A stretch of 64,000 nt of DNA. Origin: JAQBQB01 sp963846925 (lineage in GTDB: Bacteria; Gemmatimonadota; Gemmatimonadetes; Gemmatimonadales; Gemmatimonadaceae). The stretch spans positions 186,001 to 250,000 of the forward strand of contig CAWJXW010000017.1 in the NCBI GenBank assembly GCA_963846925.1, in the 5' to 3' direction. Of the stretch, positions 17,019-26,808 are shown piece after piece; the stretch's first letter is position 1; each line of letters begins with the position of its first letter. The notes under the pieces were generated by a model. The model searched no databases, was not told the DNA's origin, and worked only from the letters and a program-made list of their open reading frames with translations. A program made the translations under genes and the position numbers.

Positions 17019-18291
17019 AGCCGGCGTTCGTCCGGGTCGCCCTGTACGCCCTCCTCGCGCTGGCCTTGGCCGGCGCGATTCGCTTTACACCCAGACTTCC
17101 CGAAGACGCTCAGCGGCCCGCCGAGCTGCTGACGACGCAAGCCGCGACCCCCTCATGGAAGCTGCGCTTCGACACGCTCGGCCGCGGCGAGTCGCTGCAG
17201 TCGCTCCTGGAACGCGGCGGACTCAGTGACGCTGATGCCGGCCGTGCACTGCAGGCGGCCGCGTCGGCGTCCCTGAACGAGCGGCGCATTCCCGCCGGCA
17301 TGCCGGTCACGATCCGAACCCGGGCAGCCGACTCGATCCCATCGGAGGTCTCGCTCCAATTGTCGCTGGATCGCGTGCTCCATCTCCGGCGGTCGGGTGG
17401 GGGGAGGCGTGGACGGGATCCGAAGAGCGCGTCCCGTGGACGACCGACACGATCATCGTCGGCGGAACCATCGCGTCGAATCTGTACGATGCGATGGACG
17501 CGAGCGCGCGGAACGATCTGCCGGCGTCCGCGCGGCAGCAGCTCGCCTGGTCGCTCGCCGACGTCTACGAGTATCGCGTGGACATGAGCCGCGATCTCCA
17601 GGTCGGCGACAACTTCGGCGTCGTCGCCGAGCGCGAAGTGTCGCCCGACGGTGCCGTTCGAATCGGGCGCGTGGTCGCGGCGACCTTCACGTTGTCAGGG
17701 TCGGTGATCAAAGCCGTTCGCTTCTCCAGCGATTCCTCGAGCGGTGAATTCTTCGACCAGAGCGGAAAGTCGATGAAGGCCGCCTTCCTCCGCGCGCCGC
17801 TCGAGTTCCGCCGGATCTCGAGTGTCTTCGGCGGACGCGAGCATCCCATTCTGGGCGGGTGGCGCGAGCACAAGGGAACCGACTACGCCGCCGCGACGGG
17901 AACGCCGGTGCGCGCCATCGGCGACGGAGTGGTCGTCCGCGAAGGATGGGGGAACGGGTACGGCAACATGCTCGAGATCCGCCACCCCAATGGATTCGTC
18001 ACTCGCTACGGACACCTGAGCCGTTTCGCCTCCGGCATCCACACGGGATCGCGCGTGACGATCGGCAAGACAGTGGCGTTCGTGGGGAGCACCGGGCTCG
18101 CCACCGGACCCCACCTGCACTTCGAGGTGCTCGTCGGCGGACGACAACGCGACCCGCGCGTCGCGCTCAAGTCGGTCGAGGGCGCGCCGGTCTCCGTCGC
18201 GGAGCGCTCCGCGTTCGAGCAGGCGCGAGATCGCATTGTCGCGTATCTCGATTCGCCCGCGCCCAGCGTAGCGAAGCTGGCGCTGCGCTGA
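17015..18291 (+). CDS. M23-family murein endopeptidase (one frameshift)
   Basis: This periplasmic LytM/M23 zinc peptidase probably cuts peptide cross-links in the cell wall. The TTG start overlaps the ftsZ stop. A hydrophobic N-terminus (residues 6-20) acts as signal or anchor. The catalytic domain is intact, with EHKGTDYAA and the GPHLHFEV zinc motif. The reading frame shifts at the G run 17399-17404: six Gs where seven would restore one frame and give 425 aa. Before the shift the protein reads as an M23 N-domain; after it, the frame runs EERVPWTTDTIIVGGTIASN into the peptidase. Its place after ftsZ fits a role in septal wall processing. The indel is probably a homopolymer error. Confidence 0.8.
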
Positions 18292-18330
18292 GCGCGGGCC
18301 TCTCGCGACCCGACGGTTAGCTTTCGCCGA

Positions 18331-20145
18331 ATGTCAGCCTGGCTGATCGCCGTAGGCGCCGGCCTCGTGGTGGCGCTCACTCAATACGGCGTTCGCGATC
18401 TCCGAACAGGGGGTGCGTTCACGGTTGCCGCGGCGCTGCTGCGCGCTGTGGTGATCGCGCTCGTCGTCGCACTGATCCTCGACGCGCCGCTCGGCTTCGC
18501 CGCGCCGACTTCGGCGTGGGCGGCGCTCGACGTCTCGTCCAGCATGGTCCGCGACGATTCGACCACTTGGCGGGCCGCCCGCGATTCTCTCCGGCATGCC
18601 AGGCGGACAGGCGCCGCGGACAGCGTCTTCGTCTTCGGCGACTCGATTCGGAGAGGCGACACCGCCGGTCCGCCCTCGGACCCGACGACGCGACTGCGTC
18701 CGGTGGTGGAACGGGCGCTCGGAGCGGGCCATCCGCTGCTGGTCATCACCGACGGCGAAGTGGACGATCCCGACGCGCTCGCGTCGCTTCCCGCTGGCTC
18801 TCGCCTCATCGTCGTCAAGCATCCACCGCGGCGCGATCTGGGCGTCGTCTCGATCGACGCGCCGCGCGCGCTCGTGAGTGGAGACACGGCGGAGGTGCGC
18901 GTGACACTGGCGGCCGGTGGCAGCGGCGCGTCGGCGGGCACTCTGTCTCTCGCGCTGAACGACCGTCCGATCGCGACGACGGCGGTGGATTCCATCGCGC
19001 CGTTCGCCGAGCGGACGATCTCGATGAAAGCGCGGCTGCAGGGCACGAGCGGCTCGGCGCTGCTGCGCGCGTCGGTGTCGTCGCCGGGCGACTCGAACTG
19101 GCACGACGACACGTTGAGCGTGGCGGTCGACCTGTCACGCGCCGCGAGCGCTGTGTTCGTGTCGACGTCGCCCGACTTCGATGCCCGGTATGCGCTCGCG
19201 GTATTGCGAGGGTCGCTCGGCATTCCGACGCGCGGGTTTTTCCGAGTCGCGCCCGGAGAGTGGCGAGCCGACGGCTCGCTCACGGCCGCGTCGGAGGCGG
19301 ACGTGCGCCAGGCGCTGCGCGACGCCCCGGTGGCGATCGTCCATGGCGACACGGCCATCTTCGGTCCCCCCCGTGCCGCGACCGGCGGTCCGCTGGCACT
19401 GGTAGTCACGACGGGAACGGAGGGAGAATGGTACCCGTCGGCGGCCCCGCTGTCGCCGCTGGCGCCGTCGCTCTCCGGCGTCGTCTGGGACAGCCTGCCT
19501 CCCGTGGGACTGTCGCCGACGGTTCCCAAAGGGAGCTGGGTCGGCGTCGAGGCGCGTCGCGGGCGCGGCGACGAGCGAAAGCCCGTGGTGGTAGGAATGG
19601 AGGAGCCGCGCCGCGTCGCCGTGATCGCCGCGTCGGGCCTCTGGCGCTGGAAGTTTCGCGGCGGCGTCGCCGGTGACGCGTTCACGGCGGTTTGGGGGAG
19701 CGTCTTCGATTGGCTCGCCGCGGAGCGCGCCGACCATCGCGCCGCCGTCCCGGACGAGCGAGTCGTGCGGGCCGGCGATCCGGTGCGCTGGCGGCGAGGA
19801 TCCGCCGCCGATTCGGTCGTGACGGTCGTCGTGCAACGCCATGGTGCGCCCCGCGGCGACACGCTGATGCTTCGGTTCCCGCCCGGTGTCACCGTGGTCG
19901 ACACGCGGCCGCTGGCGGCCGGCGTGTACGACGTCACGACGCGCGGGGGACTCGCGCTCCTGCCGGTGAACCCGTCTCGCGAGTGGCTGCCGCGCTCGCC
20001 GACCGTTGCCGCCGCCGACCGCGGCCGGGCTACTTTGTCGGCCGACGCGGCGCCGCGAATCCGTGGCGCCGGATGGCCGTACGCGCTGGCGATATTGCTG
20101 GTGTGCGCCGAATGGATTCTCCGCCGCCGTCGCGGCATGCGTTGA
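18331..20145 (+). CDS. Membrane-anchored VWA-like protein of unknown function
   Basis: This is a 604-aa protein with two hydrophobic segments at the N-terminus (about residues 3-18 and 32-52) and one at the very C-terminus (about 582-597), ending in an arginine-rich tail. Right after the second segment comes DVSSS (67-71), matching the DxSxS MIDAS metal site of von Willebrand factor A domains, and later ITDGEVDDPDAL. The layout resembles BatA/BatB-like or glutamine-amidotransferase-like membrane proteins, but no MoxR ATPase or other Bat gene is adjacent. It lies between the M23 peptidase and ftsY. Function unknown. Confidence 0.75.
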   Translation: MSAWLIAVGAGLVVALTQYGVRDLRTGGAFTVAAALLRAVVIALVVALILDAPLGFAAPTSAWAALDVSSSMVRDDSTTWRAARDSLRHARRTGAADSVFVFGDSIRRGDTAGPPSDPTTRLRPVVERALGAGHPLLVITDGEVDDPDALASLPAGSRLIVVKHPPRRDLGVVSIDAPRALVSGDTAEVRVTLAAGGSGASAGTLSLALNDRPIATTAVDSIAPFAERTISMKARLQGTSGSALLRASVSSPGDSNWHDDTLSVAVDLSRAASAVFVSTSPDFDARYALAVLRGSLGIPTRGFFRVAPGEWRADGSLTAASEADVRQALRDAPVAIVHGDTAIFGPPRAATGGPLALVVTTGTEGEWYPSAAPLSPLAPSLSGVVWDSLPPVGLSPTVPKGSWVGVEARRGRGDERKPVVVGMEEPRRVAVIAASGLWRWKFRGGVAGDAFTAVWGSVFDWLAAERADHRAAVPDERVVRAGDPVRWRRGSAADSVVTVVVQRHGAPRGDTLMLRFPPGVTVVDTRPLAAGVYDVTTRGGLALLPVNPSREWLPRSPTVAAADRGRATLSADAAPRIRGAGWPYALAILLVCAEWILRRRRGMR

Positions 20146-20158
20146 TCATACTTGGATC

Positions 20159-21091
20159 ATGAGACTCTTACGTAAGTCGGGAGACGTACCGAAGCGCTCG
20201 CTGTGGCAACGCATCAAGGACGTCGCGTTGATGGACGCCGCCGTGTTCGTTCGCGGCGGCGTGTCCACGACGTCGCTCGAAAGCCTCGAGCAGCTGTTGC
20301 TCGAGTCCGATTTCGGCGTTCCGGTGACCTTGCGGCTCGTCGACGAGGTCGAGCAGCGGGCGAAGCGGGGAGGCGTCAACACCACGGACCAATTCCTCGA
20401 CGTGCTGGCGCGCGGCATCGAGAGCTCGTTGCGCGCCGGGAACAGCGACCCCGCACTCCGCCTGGCGCTCGCCGCGCCGAGCGTCATCCTCGTTGTCGGC
20501 GTGAACGGGGCGGGAAAAACGACGTTCATCGGGAAGCTCGCCGAGCGGCTGCGTCGCGGGGGCAACAAGGTGATGCTCGCTGCCGGCGACACCTTCCGCG
20601 CGGGTGCGATCGACCAGTTGCGCGTGTGGGCGGACCGCACCGGGTCGATGTTCGTCGGCGCCAAGGCGGGGGCCGATCCCGCCGCCGTCGCCTTCGACGC
20701 GATCGATTCCGCGGTCGCGCGCGGCGCGGACGTGCTGATCGTCGACACCGCGGGCCGCCTGCACACGAGCGAGGGGCTCATGGAAGAGCTCCGCAAGGTC
20801 GCGCGCGTCGTCGCCAAGCGACTTCCGGGGGCGCCGCACGAGACGCTGCTCGTGCTCGACGCCACGATCGGGCAGAACGCGGTGCAGCAGGCGAAGATTT
20901 TCGCCGAGGCCGTGCCGGTGTCGGGGCTCGTCGTCACGAAGCTCGACGGGACGGCGCGGGGAGGCGTGGTGATCGCGGTGCACGAAGCGATCGACGTGCC
21001 GGTGAAGTTTCTCGGCGTCGGCGAGGCGGCCGAGGATCTCGAGGCGTTCGACGCGACGGCGTTTTCCCGGGAGCTGCTGAGCGGCGAGTGA
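20159..21091 (+). CDS. ftsY: Signal recognition particle receptor FtsY
   Basis: FtsY is the membrane-associated SRP receptor GTPase for co-translational protein targeting. The 310-aa protein is essentially an NG domain, without the long acidic A domain of the E. coli protein. It shows the G1 loop GVNGAGKTTFIGKLA, DTFRAGAIDQL, G3 DTAGRLHT and G4 TKLDGTARGG. I chose the ATG at 20159; a -10-like CATACT lies 6 bases upstream. The stop overlaps the recG GTG start. Confidence 0.93.
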   Translation: MRLLRKSGDVPKRSLWQRIKDVALMDAAVFVRGGVSTTSLESLEQLLLESDFGVPVTLRLVDEVEQRAKRGGVNTTDQFLDVLARGIESSLRAGNSDPALRLALAAPSVILVVGVNGAGKTTFIGKLAERLRRGGNKVMLAAGDTFRAGAIDQLRVWADRTGSMFVGAKAGADPAAVAFDAIDSAVARGADVLIVDTAGRLHTSEGLMEELRKVARVVAKRLPGAPHETLLVLDATIGQNAVQQAKIFAEAVPVSGLVVTKLDGTARGGVVIAVHEAIDVPVKFLGVGEAAEDLEAFDATAFSRELLSGE

Positions 21092-23206
21092 GCGCGTCCA
21101 CCGAGAGCGAGCGGCGTTCGGCCCAGTCCGGCGGCGGACGCCGTCTCTACCTCGACACGCCCGTCACCTATCTCAAAGGTGTCGGACCCGCGCGCGCCGA
21201 CGCGCTGCGCCGCCTCGGCATCACCACCGCGGGCGACCTGTTGTACCACGTCCCGCACCGCTACGAGGACGCGAGCACGGTCACGCCGATCAAGAGCCTG
21301 GAGCCGGGGATGCACGGCACGGTCGTCGGCACGGTGATCTCCAAGGGCGTGCTCCCGACGCGCAAGGGACTTCGAATCTTCCAGGCGGTGTTGCGCGACG
21401 AGACGGGCATGATAGAAGTCTCATGGCCCGGGCAGCCGTTCCTCGATCGGACGATCGACAAGGGCGACGTGCTGCTGGTGAGCGGCAACGTGCGCTTCTT
21501 TCACGGCCGACAGCTTCAGCCTCGCGAGTACGTGAACCTCGGCGCCGACGAGCACGCCACCGCGCAGGGACGGGTGCTGTCGGTCTATCCGGCCACGGAA
21601 GGGCTGTCGTTCAAGGTGATCCGATCGATCATCGACGCTCACCTGGACGCACTGTTGCCGCTGGTCACCGAGTATTTGCCGCCCGGCGTGTTGAAGGCGG
21701 CGGACGTTCCGGGCATCGGCGACGCGCTGCGCATGATGCACCGGCCGTCGTCGCTGGCCGAGGCGATGCACGGCCGGTCGCGCCTCGCGTTCGAGGAGCT
21801 GTTCTTCGTTCATCTGCTGCACCAGCGGGCCAAGGAGCTCGCGCGCGAGCATCGCGCCGGCATTCGCTTCGAGAACAAACGGAAGCTGACGACGGCACTG
21901 CGCGAAGCGCTCCCGTTCCAGCTCACGGGCGCGCAGACGCGGGCGATCCGGGAGATCGTCGCCGACATGTGCAGCGACCGCCGAATGCAGCGGCTGCTCC
22001 AGGGCGACGTCGGGAGCGGCAAGACGATCGTCGCGCTGTTCGCCGCGATGCTCGCCATCGAGAACGGGCGGCAGGCCGCGATCATGGTGCCGACGGAGCT
22101 GCTCGCCGAGCAGCACGTCGTCTCGATGGGCAGATTGCTCGCCCCGCTCGGCATCGAGCCGGTGCTGTTGACGGGAAGCCTCCCCGCGAAGCGGCGCAAG
22201 GCGGTCGCCGCGCGGCTGGCGACTGACGAGGCCGTGCTGGTGGTCGGGACGCACGCGCTCGTGCAGGAGGCCACGGCGTTCTCGAGTCTCGGGTTCGCGG
22301 CGATCGACGAGCAGCACCGATTCGGCGTCGAGCAGCGGAAGGCGCTCGCGGCGAAGGGCGAAGCGCCCGACGTACTCCTCATGTCGGCGACGCCGATCCC
22401 GCGCTCGCTCGCGCTCACGATGTACGGTGACCTCGACCTGAGCATGCTCGACGAGCGGCCGCCGGGCCGTCGTCCGATCACGACGGCGCTGCGAAAGGAG
22501 TCGGCGCGCGCGCGTGTGCTGCAGTTCGTCGATCGACAGCTGGAGCTGGGACGTCAGGCCTACGTCGTCTATCCGGTCATCGAGGAATCGGAGAAGACCG
22601 ACCTCAAGGCCGCGACGACGATGTACGAGACGCTCGCCGCCGGGCCGTTCGCGAACCGGCGCGTGGCTCTGCTTGCACGGCCGCATCGCGAGCGAAGAGC
22701 GCGACGACGTCATGCGGCGCTTTCGCGACGGCGCGATCGACCTGCTCGTCGCCACGACGGTGATCGAGGTGGGGATCGACGTGCCGAATGCGACGGTGAT
22801 GCTCGTCGAGCACCCGGAGCGATTCGGGCTCTCGCAGCTCCACCAGCTCCGCGGACGCGTCGGACGCGGGGCGGAGGAGTCGTACTGCATCCTGCTCGGC
22901 GATGTGAGTCCGGACGTGGCGCAGCGGCTCCAGGTGTTCGTGCAGACGGAAGACGGATTCGAGATCGCGCGCGAAGACCTTCGGCTTCGCGGCATGGGCG
23001 ATCTGTTCGGCGAGCGGCAGAGCGGCGTGCCGACCTTTCGTATCGCCGATCCGTTTCGCGACGAAGCGCTCAGCGAGCGAGCCCGCGAAGCCGCGGCGGC
23101 GATTCTGGAACGCGACGCGGCGCTCGAGCATCCCGAGCACGCCGGGCTTCGTCGTGTGTTGGGAGACCGCTACGCGCGGTCGCTGGAGCTGTTCCGCGTC
23201 GGCTAG
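21088..23206 (+). CDS. recG: ATP-dependent DNA helicase RecG (one frameshift)
   Basis: RecG remodels stalled replication forks and Holliday junctions. Visible parts are an N-terminal helix-hairpin-helix/wedge region (VTYLKGVGPARADALRRLG), an OB fold, Walker A GDVGSGKTIV, the box DEQHRFGV, SATPIPRS and the C-terminal RGRVGRG. The frame breaks near 22675, between RRVALL and HGRIASEERDDVM. Removing one G in cttGcacggc restores a 705-aa protein, the normal RecG length. The GTG start overlaps ftsY (GTGA). It ends 7 bases before a convergent gene. A sequence error is more likely than a true null. Confidence 0.88.
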
Positions 23207-23213
23207 CCGGGGA

Positions 23214-23831
23214 TCAGCGTCGCGCCGGCGGCGGTTGCGCGAGCCGGCGACGGATGCGCTCGAGCTCCGCATTGGCCTTCGCCAGTTCGTCCTTCAGGCG
23301 CTTGATCTCGGCGTCGGACGACGTCGACGTACTCTCGGCCGCGGCACGCGGCGTTTCGATGCGCGCGTCGGACAATGCGCGAGCGATCGCCGCGGCGGCG
23401 TTCGCATCCTTCGCCTGCGCGATCGCGCTCGCCGCGAGACGGTTCAGCGCATCGAGCTGGCCGGCGACGCGGCGCAACGCCGTTGCCTCGAGGACATGCT
23501 CGCGTGGACGAGTGTCGGCGAGGTAGGAATCCAGCAGGCTCATCGAGCCGGAAATCGATTCGGCGCGATTCGAGGGGTCGAGCTCGAACAGGGCGCGCCA
23601 ATACGATGCCTCGAGCGCCTCGTCGCTCGTGGGGTACCGCGTCGCGAAGCCGGCAAGCATGCTGTCCGCGACGTCGAATTCGCCGCGCGCGGCCGAGTGT
23701 TGGGCGCGCGAAAGAACGCCGGGCCACGCGCGAACCGGCGCGGGGCCGACCACCCTCGCCATGGGAGCACAGGCCATCATGAGTCCAACCGCCGCGGCGA
23801 ACGTCGCCAGCCGACGCGTGAGTTGCGTCAC
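23214..23831 (-). CDS. Putative lipoprotein with coiled-coil C-terminus
   Basis: This 205-aa protein is read from a GTG that overlaps the TGA of the upstream sensor kinase. It starts with a basic, then hydrophobic segment ending in GLMMAC, a plausible lipoprotein signal with Cys21. A middle section (ARGEFDVADSMLAGFATRYP) resembles a TPR unit. The C-terminus is a charged coiled coil (DAEIKRLKDELAKANAELER). The frame is open further upstream inside the kinase gene, but those residues look like shadow. Tight coupling suggests work with the kinase; function is unknown. Confidence 0.65.
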   Translation of the reverse strand: MTQLTRRLATFAAAVGLMMACAPMARVVGPAPVRAWPGVLSRAQHSAARGEFDVADSMLAGFATRYPTSDEALEASYWRALFELDPSNRAESISGSMSLLDSYLADTRPREHVLEATALRRVAGQLDALNRLAASAIAQAKDANAAAAIARALSDARIETPRAAAESTSTSSDAEIKRLKDELAKANAELERIRRRLAQPPPARR

Positions 23832-25330
23832 AACGCGGCGGCGGCCGGCATGACCGGAGTCGCGCGCTGCGCCACGGAGCGCCGTGTCGCGCGGGCTGGC
23901 AGCCTGATCGTGAACGTCGTGCCGACTCCAACCGTGCTCTCGCACGAGATCCATCCTCCGTGCGCTTCGACGATCCCCTTGGCAATCGCAAGTCCCAAGC
24001 CGGTCCCGGCGGCGCGGGCGGCGCGCTGGTTGTCGGCCTGATAAAACTTCTCGAAGATGCGCGGCAATTGTTCCGGCGGAATCCCGGCGCCCGTGTCCCT
24101 CACGCGCATGATCACCGACCCTTCGTCCGGTTCCAGCGTGAGCGAAACCGTGCCGCCGTGGGGAGTGAACTTGAACGCGTTGGAGAGCAGGTTGCCGACG
24201 ACTTCGTTGATGCGATCGGCGTCCCAGTACACCTCGAGGGGCAGCCCGTCCTCACGCTCGACGCGGAAATCGATTTCGCGCTGCACGGCGAGCACGTGGA
24301 ACGAGCGCTCGAGCTCCGTCAGCATGTCGTCGAGGTTCACGGTACGCGGTTCGAGCCGGCCGCCGCCCGCCTCGAAACGACTGACGTCGAGCAGCTGATT
24401 CACCAGCCGCGCCAGCGTGTTCGCCTGCGTCTCGAGCGTGCGAAGCACCTCCACGTGGCGCGGGTCCACCGGCCCGTAGATGCCCTCGTCGAGCAACTGC
24501 AGGTAGCCGATCATGACGTTGATCGGCGTCTTGAGCTCGTGCGACGCGACCGACACGAATTCCGCTTTGAGCTTGTCGAGCTCCGAGAGCTGCCGCGTCA
24601 TCTCGGTGAAGCTCGCCGCGAGCTGGCCGAACTCGTCGGACTTGTCGGGCGGTGCCCCGAGGCGGTACGTGAGATCGCCGTCCGCCACGGCGCGCATTCC
24701 GGCGCGGAGGTCGAGAATCGGACCACTGATCGACCGCGTGAGCCAGAACGCGACCGCGCCGGCGACGACGATCGCGAGCAACAGCGCGATCACCGAGCCG
24801 GACGCGATGAGGGTGATCCGCGCGCCTTCAGTATTGACGTCCTCCGACGTGCGGCTCAACAGCGCGCGCTCAGCCATCTTGACGAGGGAGTCGACGCGGC
24901 TGAGCGAGGGCGTGAATGCCTTGGACGAGAGCGAGTCCGCGACGGTCGTATCCCCCCGGACCGCCGCATCGAACTCGGCGGGCGCCACGCGCGTCAGGCT
25001 GTCGACAGACGGCTCGATACCGCGAGCGAAGTCCGGCAACTGGTACTTGGCCAACGAATCGGTCAGTGCGCCAACGTGCTTCAGCTCTCGGTCCATGGCT
25101 TCGCGATTGGCGACTGTGCGATTGAAGAGCAACGACAACTCTTCGCGCCGAAGGTCGTTGAGTCCGTCGCGCAGGCGCCCGATGAGTTGCGAGGCCGCGA
25201 AGTCGCGATCGCGCAGATTCTTGGCGTCGTCCCGGAGATTCTCGATGCCCCAGATGGCCCACACGAGGGGCCCGACGAGGATGAGCGCGATGAGGACCAG
25301 ACCCACGCCGAGTCTCGACCGGAGGGTCAT
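23828..25330 (-). CDS. HAMP-domain sensor histidine kinase
   Basis: This 500-aa inner-membrane kinase has a TM segment at about residues 8-28, a helical extracytoplasmic region to about 170, a second TM at about 173-197, a HAMP linker (200-250) and a HisKA domain with phospho-acceptor His264 in VASHELKTPIN. The HATPase_c domain has N box NLLSNAFKF, DTGAGIPP and GTGLGLAI. No response regulator is adjacent, so the partner lies elsewhere. The periplasmic part is alpha-helical rather than PAS/Cache-like, so the signal is unknown. It is followed by an overlapping lipoprotein gene. Confidence 0.9.
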   Translation of the reverse strand: MTLRSRLGVGLVLIALILVGPLVWAIWGIENLRDDAKNLRDRDFAASQLIGRLRDGLNDLRREELSLLFNRTVANREAMDRELKHVGALTDSLAKYQLPDFARGIEPSVDSLTRVAPAEFDAAVRGDTTVADSLSSKAFTPSLSRVDSLVKMAERALLSRTSEDVNTEGARITLIASGSVIALLLAIVVAGAVAFWLTRSISGPILDLRAGMRAVADGDLTYRLGAPPDKSDEFGQLAASFTEMTRQLSELDKLKAEFVSVASHELKTPINVMIGYLQLLDEGIYGPVDPRHVEVLRTLETQANTLARLVNQLLDVSRFEAGGGRLEPRTVNLDDMLTELERSFHVLAVQREIDFRVEREDGLPLEVYWDADRINEVVGNLLSNAFKFTPHGGTVSLTLEPDEGSVIMRVRDTGAGIPPEQLPRIFEKFYQADNQRAARAAGTGLGLAIAKGIVEAHGGWISCESTVGVGTTFTIRLPARATRRSVAQRATPVMPAAAAL

Positions 25331-25500
25331 TCGCGAGGCGTAGTGGCTGTGGTCAGAGCGCGCACGATTGAAAACACGCGCCGACCGCGGTTCGACCGCC
25401 AGGGGTACCCACGAACGAAAGGCACGTATAGCCTTAAGCCTCTCGCTCGGGACGACTCGGCTCGGCTCGGGCGTTCCCTCCGCCCGACTTCAGACCGACA

Positions 25501-26808
25501 ATGGCCGATTCCGCGCCGACCCCGCGCATCGCTGAGCTCAATCAATTCGTTGGCCAAACCGTGACGATTCGCGGTTGGATCACCCACGTCCGATCGTCGG
25601 GGAAAGTGGCGTTCGCCGTGCTGCGCGACGGGACCGGCATCGTTCAAGCGGTGTTCGTCAAGACGCAATTGCCACCGGACGTTTGGGAGCGTTTCAAGGA
25701 ACTTACACTCGAAACGTCCGTCCATGTGTCGGGTGCAGTGCGCGCCGAGCCGCGCGCGCCCGGCGGGTACGAACTCGGCGTGACCGGTCTCACAATCGTC
25801 GGTCCGAGCCCGATCGACTATCCCGTGCAACCCAAGGAGCACGGGATCGATTTCCTCCTCGACAACCGGCACTTTTGGCTGCGCAGCAACCGTGTACGCG
25901 CGATCTTTTCGATCCGCAACGAGATCGAGCAAGCGATCCACGACTTTTTCTACGAGCGGGGATTCCTGCGAATCGACACGCCGATTCTCACCGCGGCGAT
26001 CGGCGAGCGCAGCGGATTGTTCGAGACCAAGTACTTCGACGAGGGCACGGCGTACCTCGCGCAAACGGGCCAGTTGTACGGCGAAGCCGCGGCGGCGGCG
26101 TTTGGTCGCATCTACACCTTCGGCCCGACGTTCAGGGCCGAGAAATCGAAGACGCGTCGCCACCTGACCGAATTCTGGATGATCGAGCCCGAAGTCGCGT
26201 GGAACGACTCGGCCGACAACATGCGTCTGCAAGAGGATTTCGTCTCGTTCGTCGTGCAACGGTGTTTGGAACGGCGCGCGGCCGAGCTGAAGGAACTCGA
26301 GCGAGACACCGCGCCGCTCGAGCGGGTGAAGCCGCCGTTCCATCGCGTGGACTACGGCGACGCGGTGAAGATCCTGCAAGGGAAGGGAAGCTCGATCGTG
26401 TGGGGCGACGACCTGGGGGCGGAGGACGAGGCGCTACTCGTGGCCGATTTCGACCGGCCCGTGTTCGTGATGAACTACCCCAAGGGCGCGAAGGCGTTCT
26501 ACATGAAGGAGAATCCCGCCGATCCGCGCACCGTGCTGTGCAACGACTGTCTCGCGCCGGAAGGGTACGGCGAGATCATCGGCGGATCGCAACGCGAGGA
26601 CGACCTCGAGAAGCTCCTCCATCGAATTCACGAGGAGGGACTGCCCGTCGACGCCTACGACTGGTACCTCGACCTGCGCCGCTACGGAACCTTCGTTCAT
26701 TCAGGGTTCGGCCTCGGGCTCGAACGAACCGTGGCGTGGGTCTGCGGGCTGCAACACATCCGCGAGGTGATCGCCTTCCCGCGGATGATGAATCGCCTGA
26801 AGCCGTAG
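25501..26808 (+). CDS. asnS: Asparaginyl-tRNA synthetase
   Basis: This class IIb aminoacyl-tRNA synthetase of 435 aa charges tRNA-Asn. The N-terminal OB fold (TVTIRGWITHVRSSGKVAF) binds the anticodon. The catalytic domain shows motif 2 (FRAEKSKTRRHLTEFWMIEP) and motif 3 (GFGLGLERTVAW). FRAEKS and GEAAAAAFGRIYTFGPTF favour AsnRS over AspRS. It has its own 170-base upstream region. The 3' end is convergent with, and may overlap, the damaged gene on the minus strand. Confidence 0.93.
   Translation: MADSAPTPRIAELNQFVGQTVTIRGWITHVRSSGKVAFAVLRDGTGIVQAVFVKTQLPPDVWERFKELTLETSVHVSGAVRAEPRAPGGYELGVTGLTIVGPSPIDYPVQPKEHGIDFLLDNRHFWLRSNRVRAIFSIRNEIEQAIHDFFYERGFLRIDTPILTAAIGERSGLFETKYFDEGTAYLAQTGQLYGEAAAAAFGRIYTFGPTFRAEKSKTRRHLTEFWMIEPEVAWNDSADNMRLQEDFVSFVVQRCLERRAAELKELERDTAPLERVKPPFHRVDYGDAVKILQGKGSSIVWGDDLGAEDEALLVADFDRPVFVMNYPKGAKAFYMKENPADPRTVLCNDCLAPEGYGEIIGGSQREDDLEKLLHRIHEEGLPVDAYDWYLDLRRYGTFVHSGFGLGLERTVAWVCGLQHIREVIAFPRMMNRLKP

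Noticed and set aside
20203..23526. A single 1107-codon open frame spanning ftsY and recG
   Set aside because: Its first part is a shadow of ftsY, the middle is recG, and the last part follows the recG frameshift into noise. It is not one protein.
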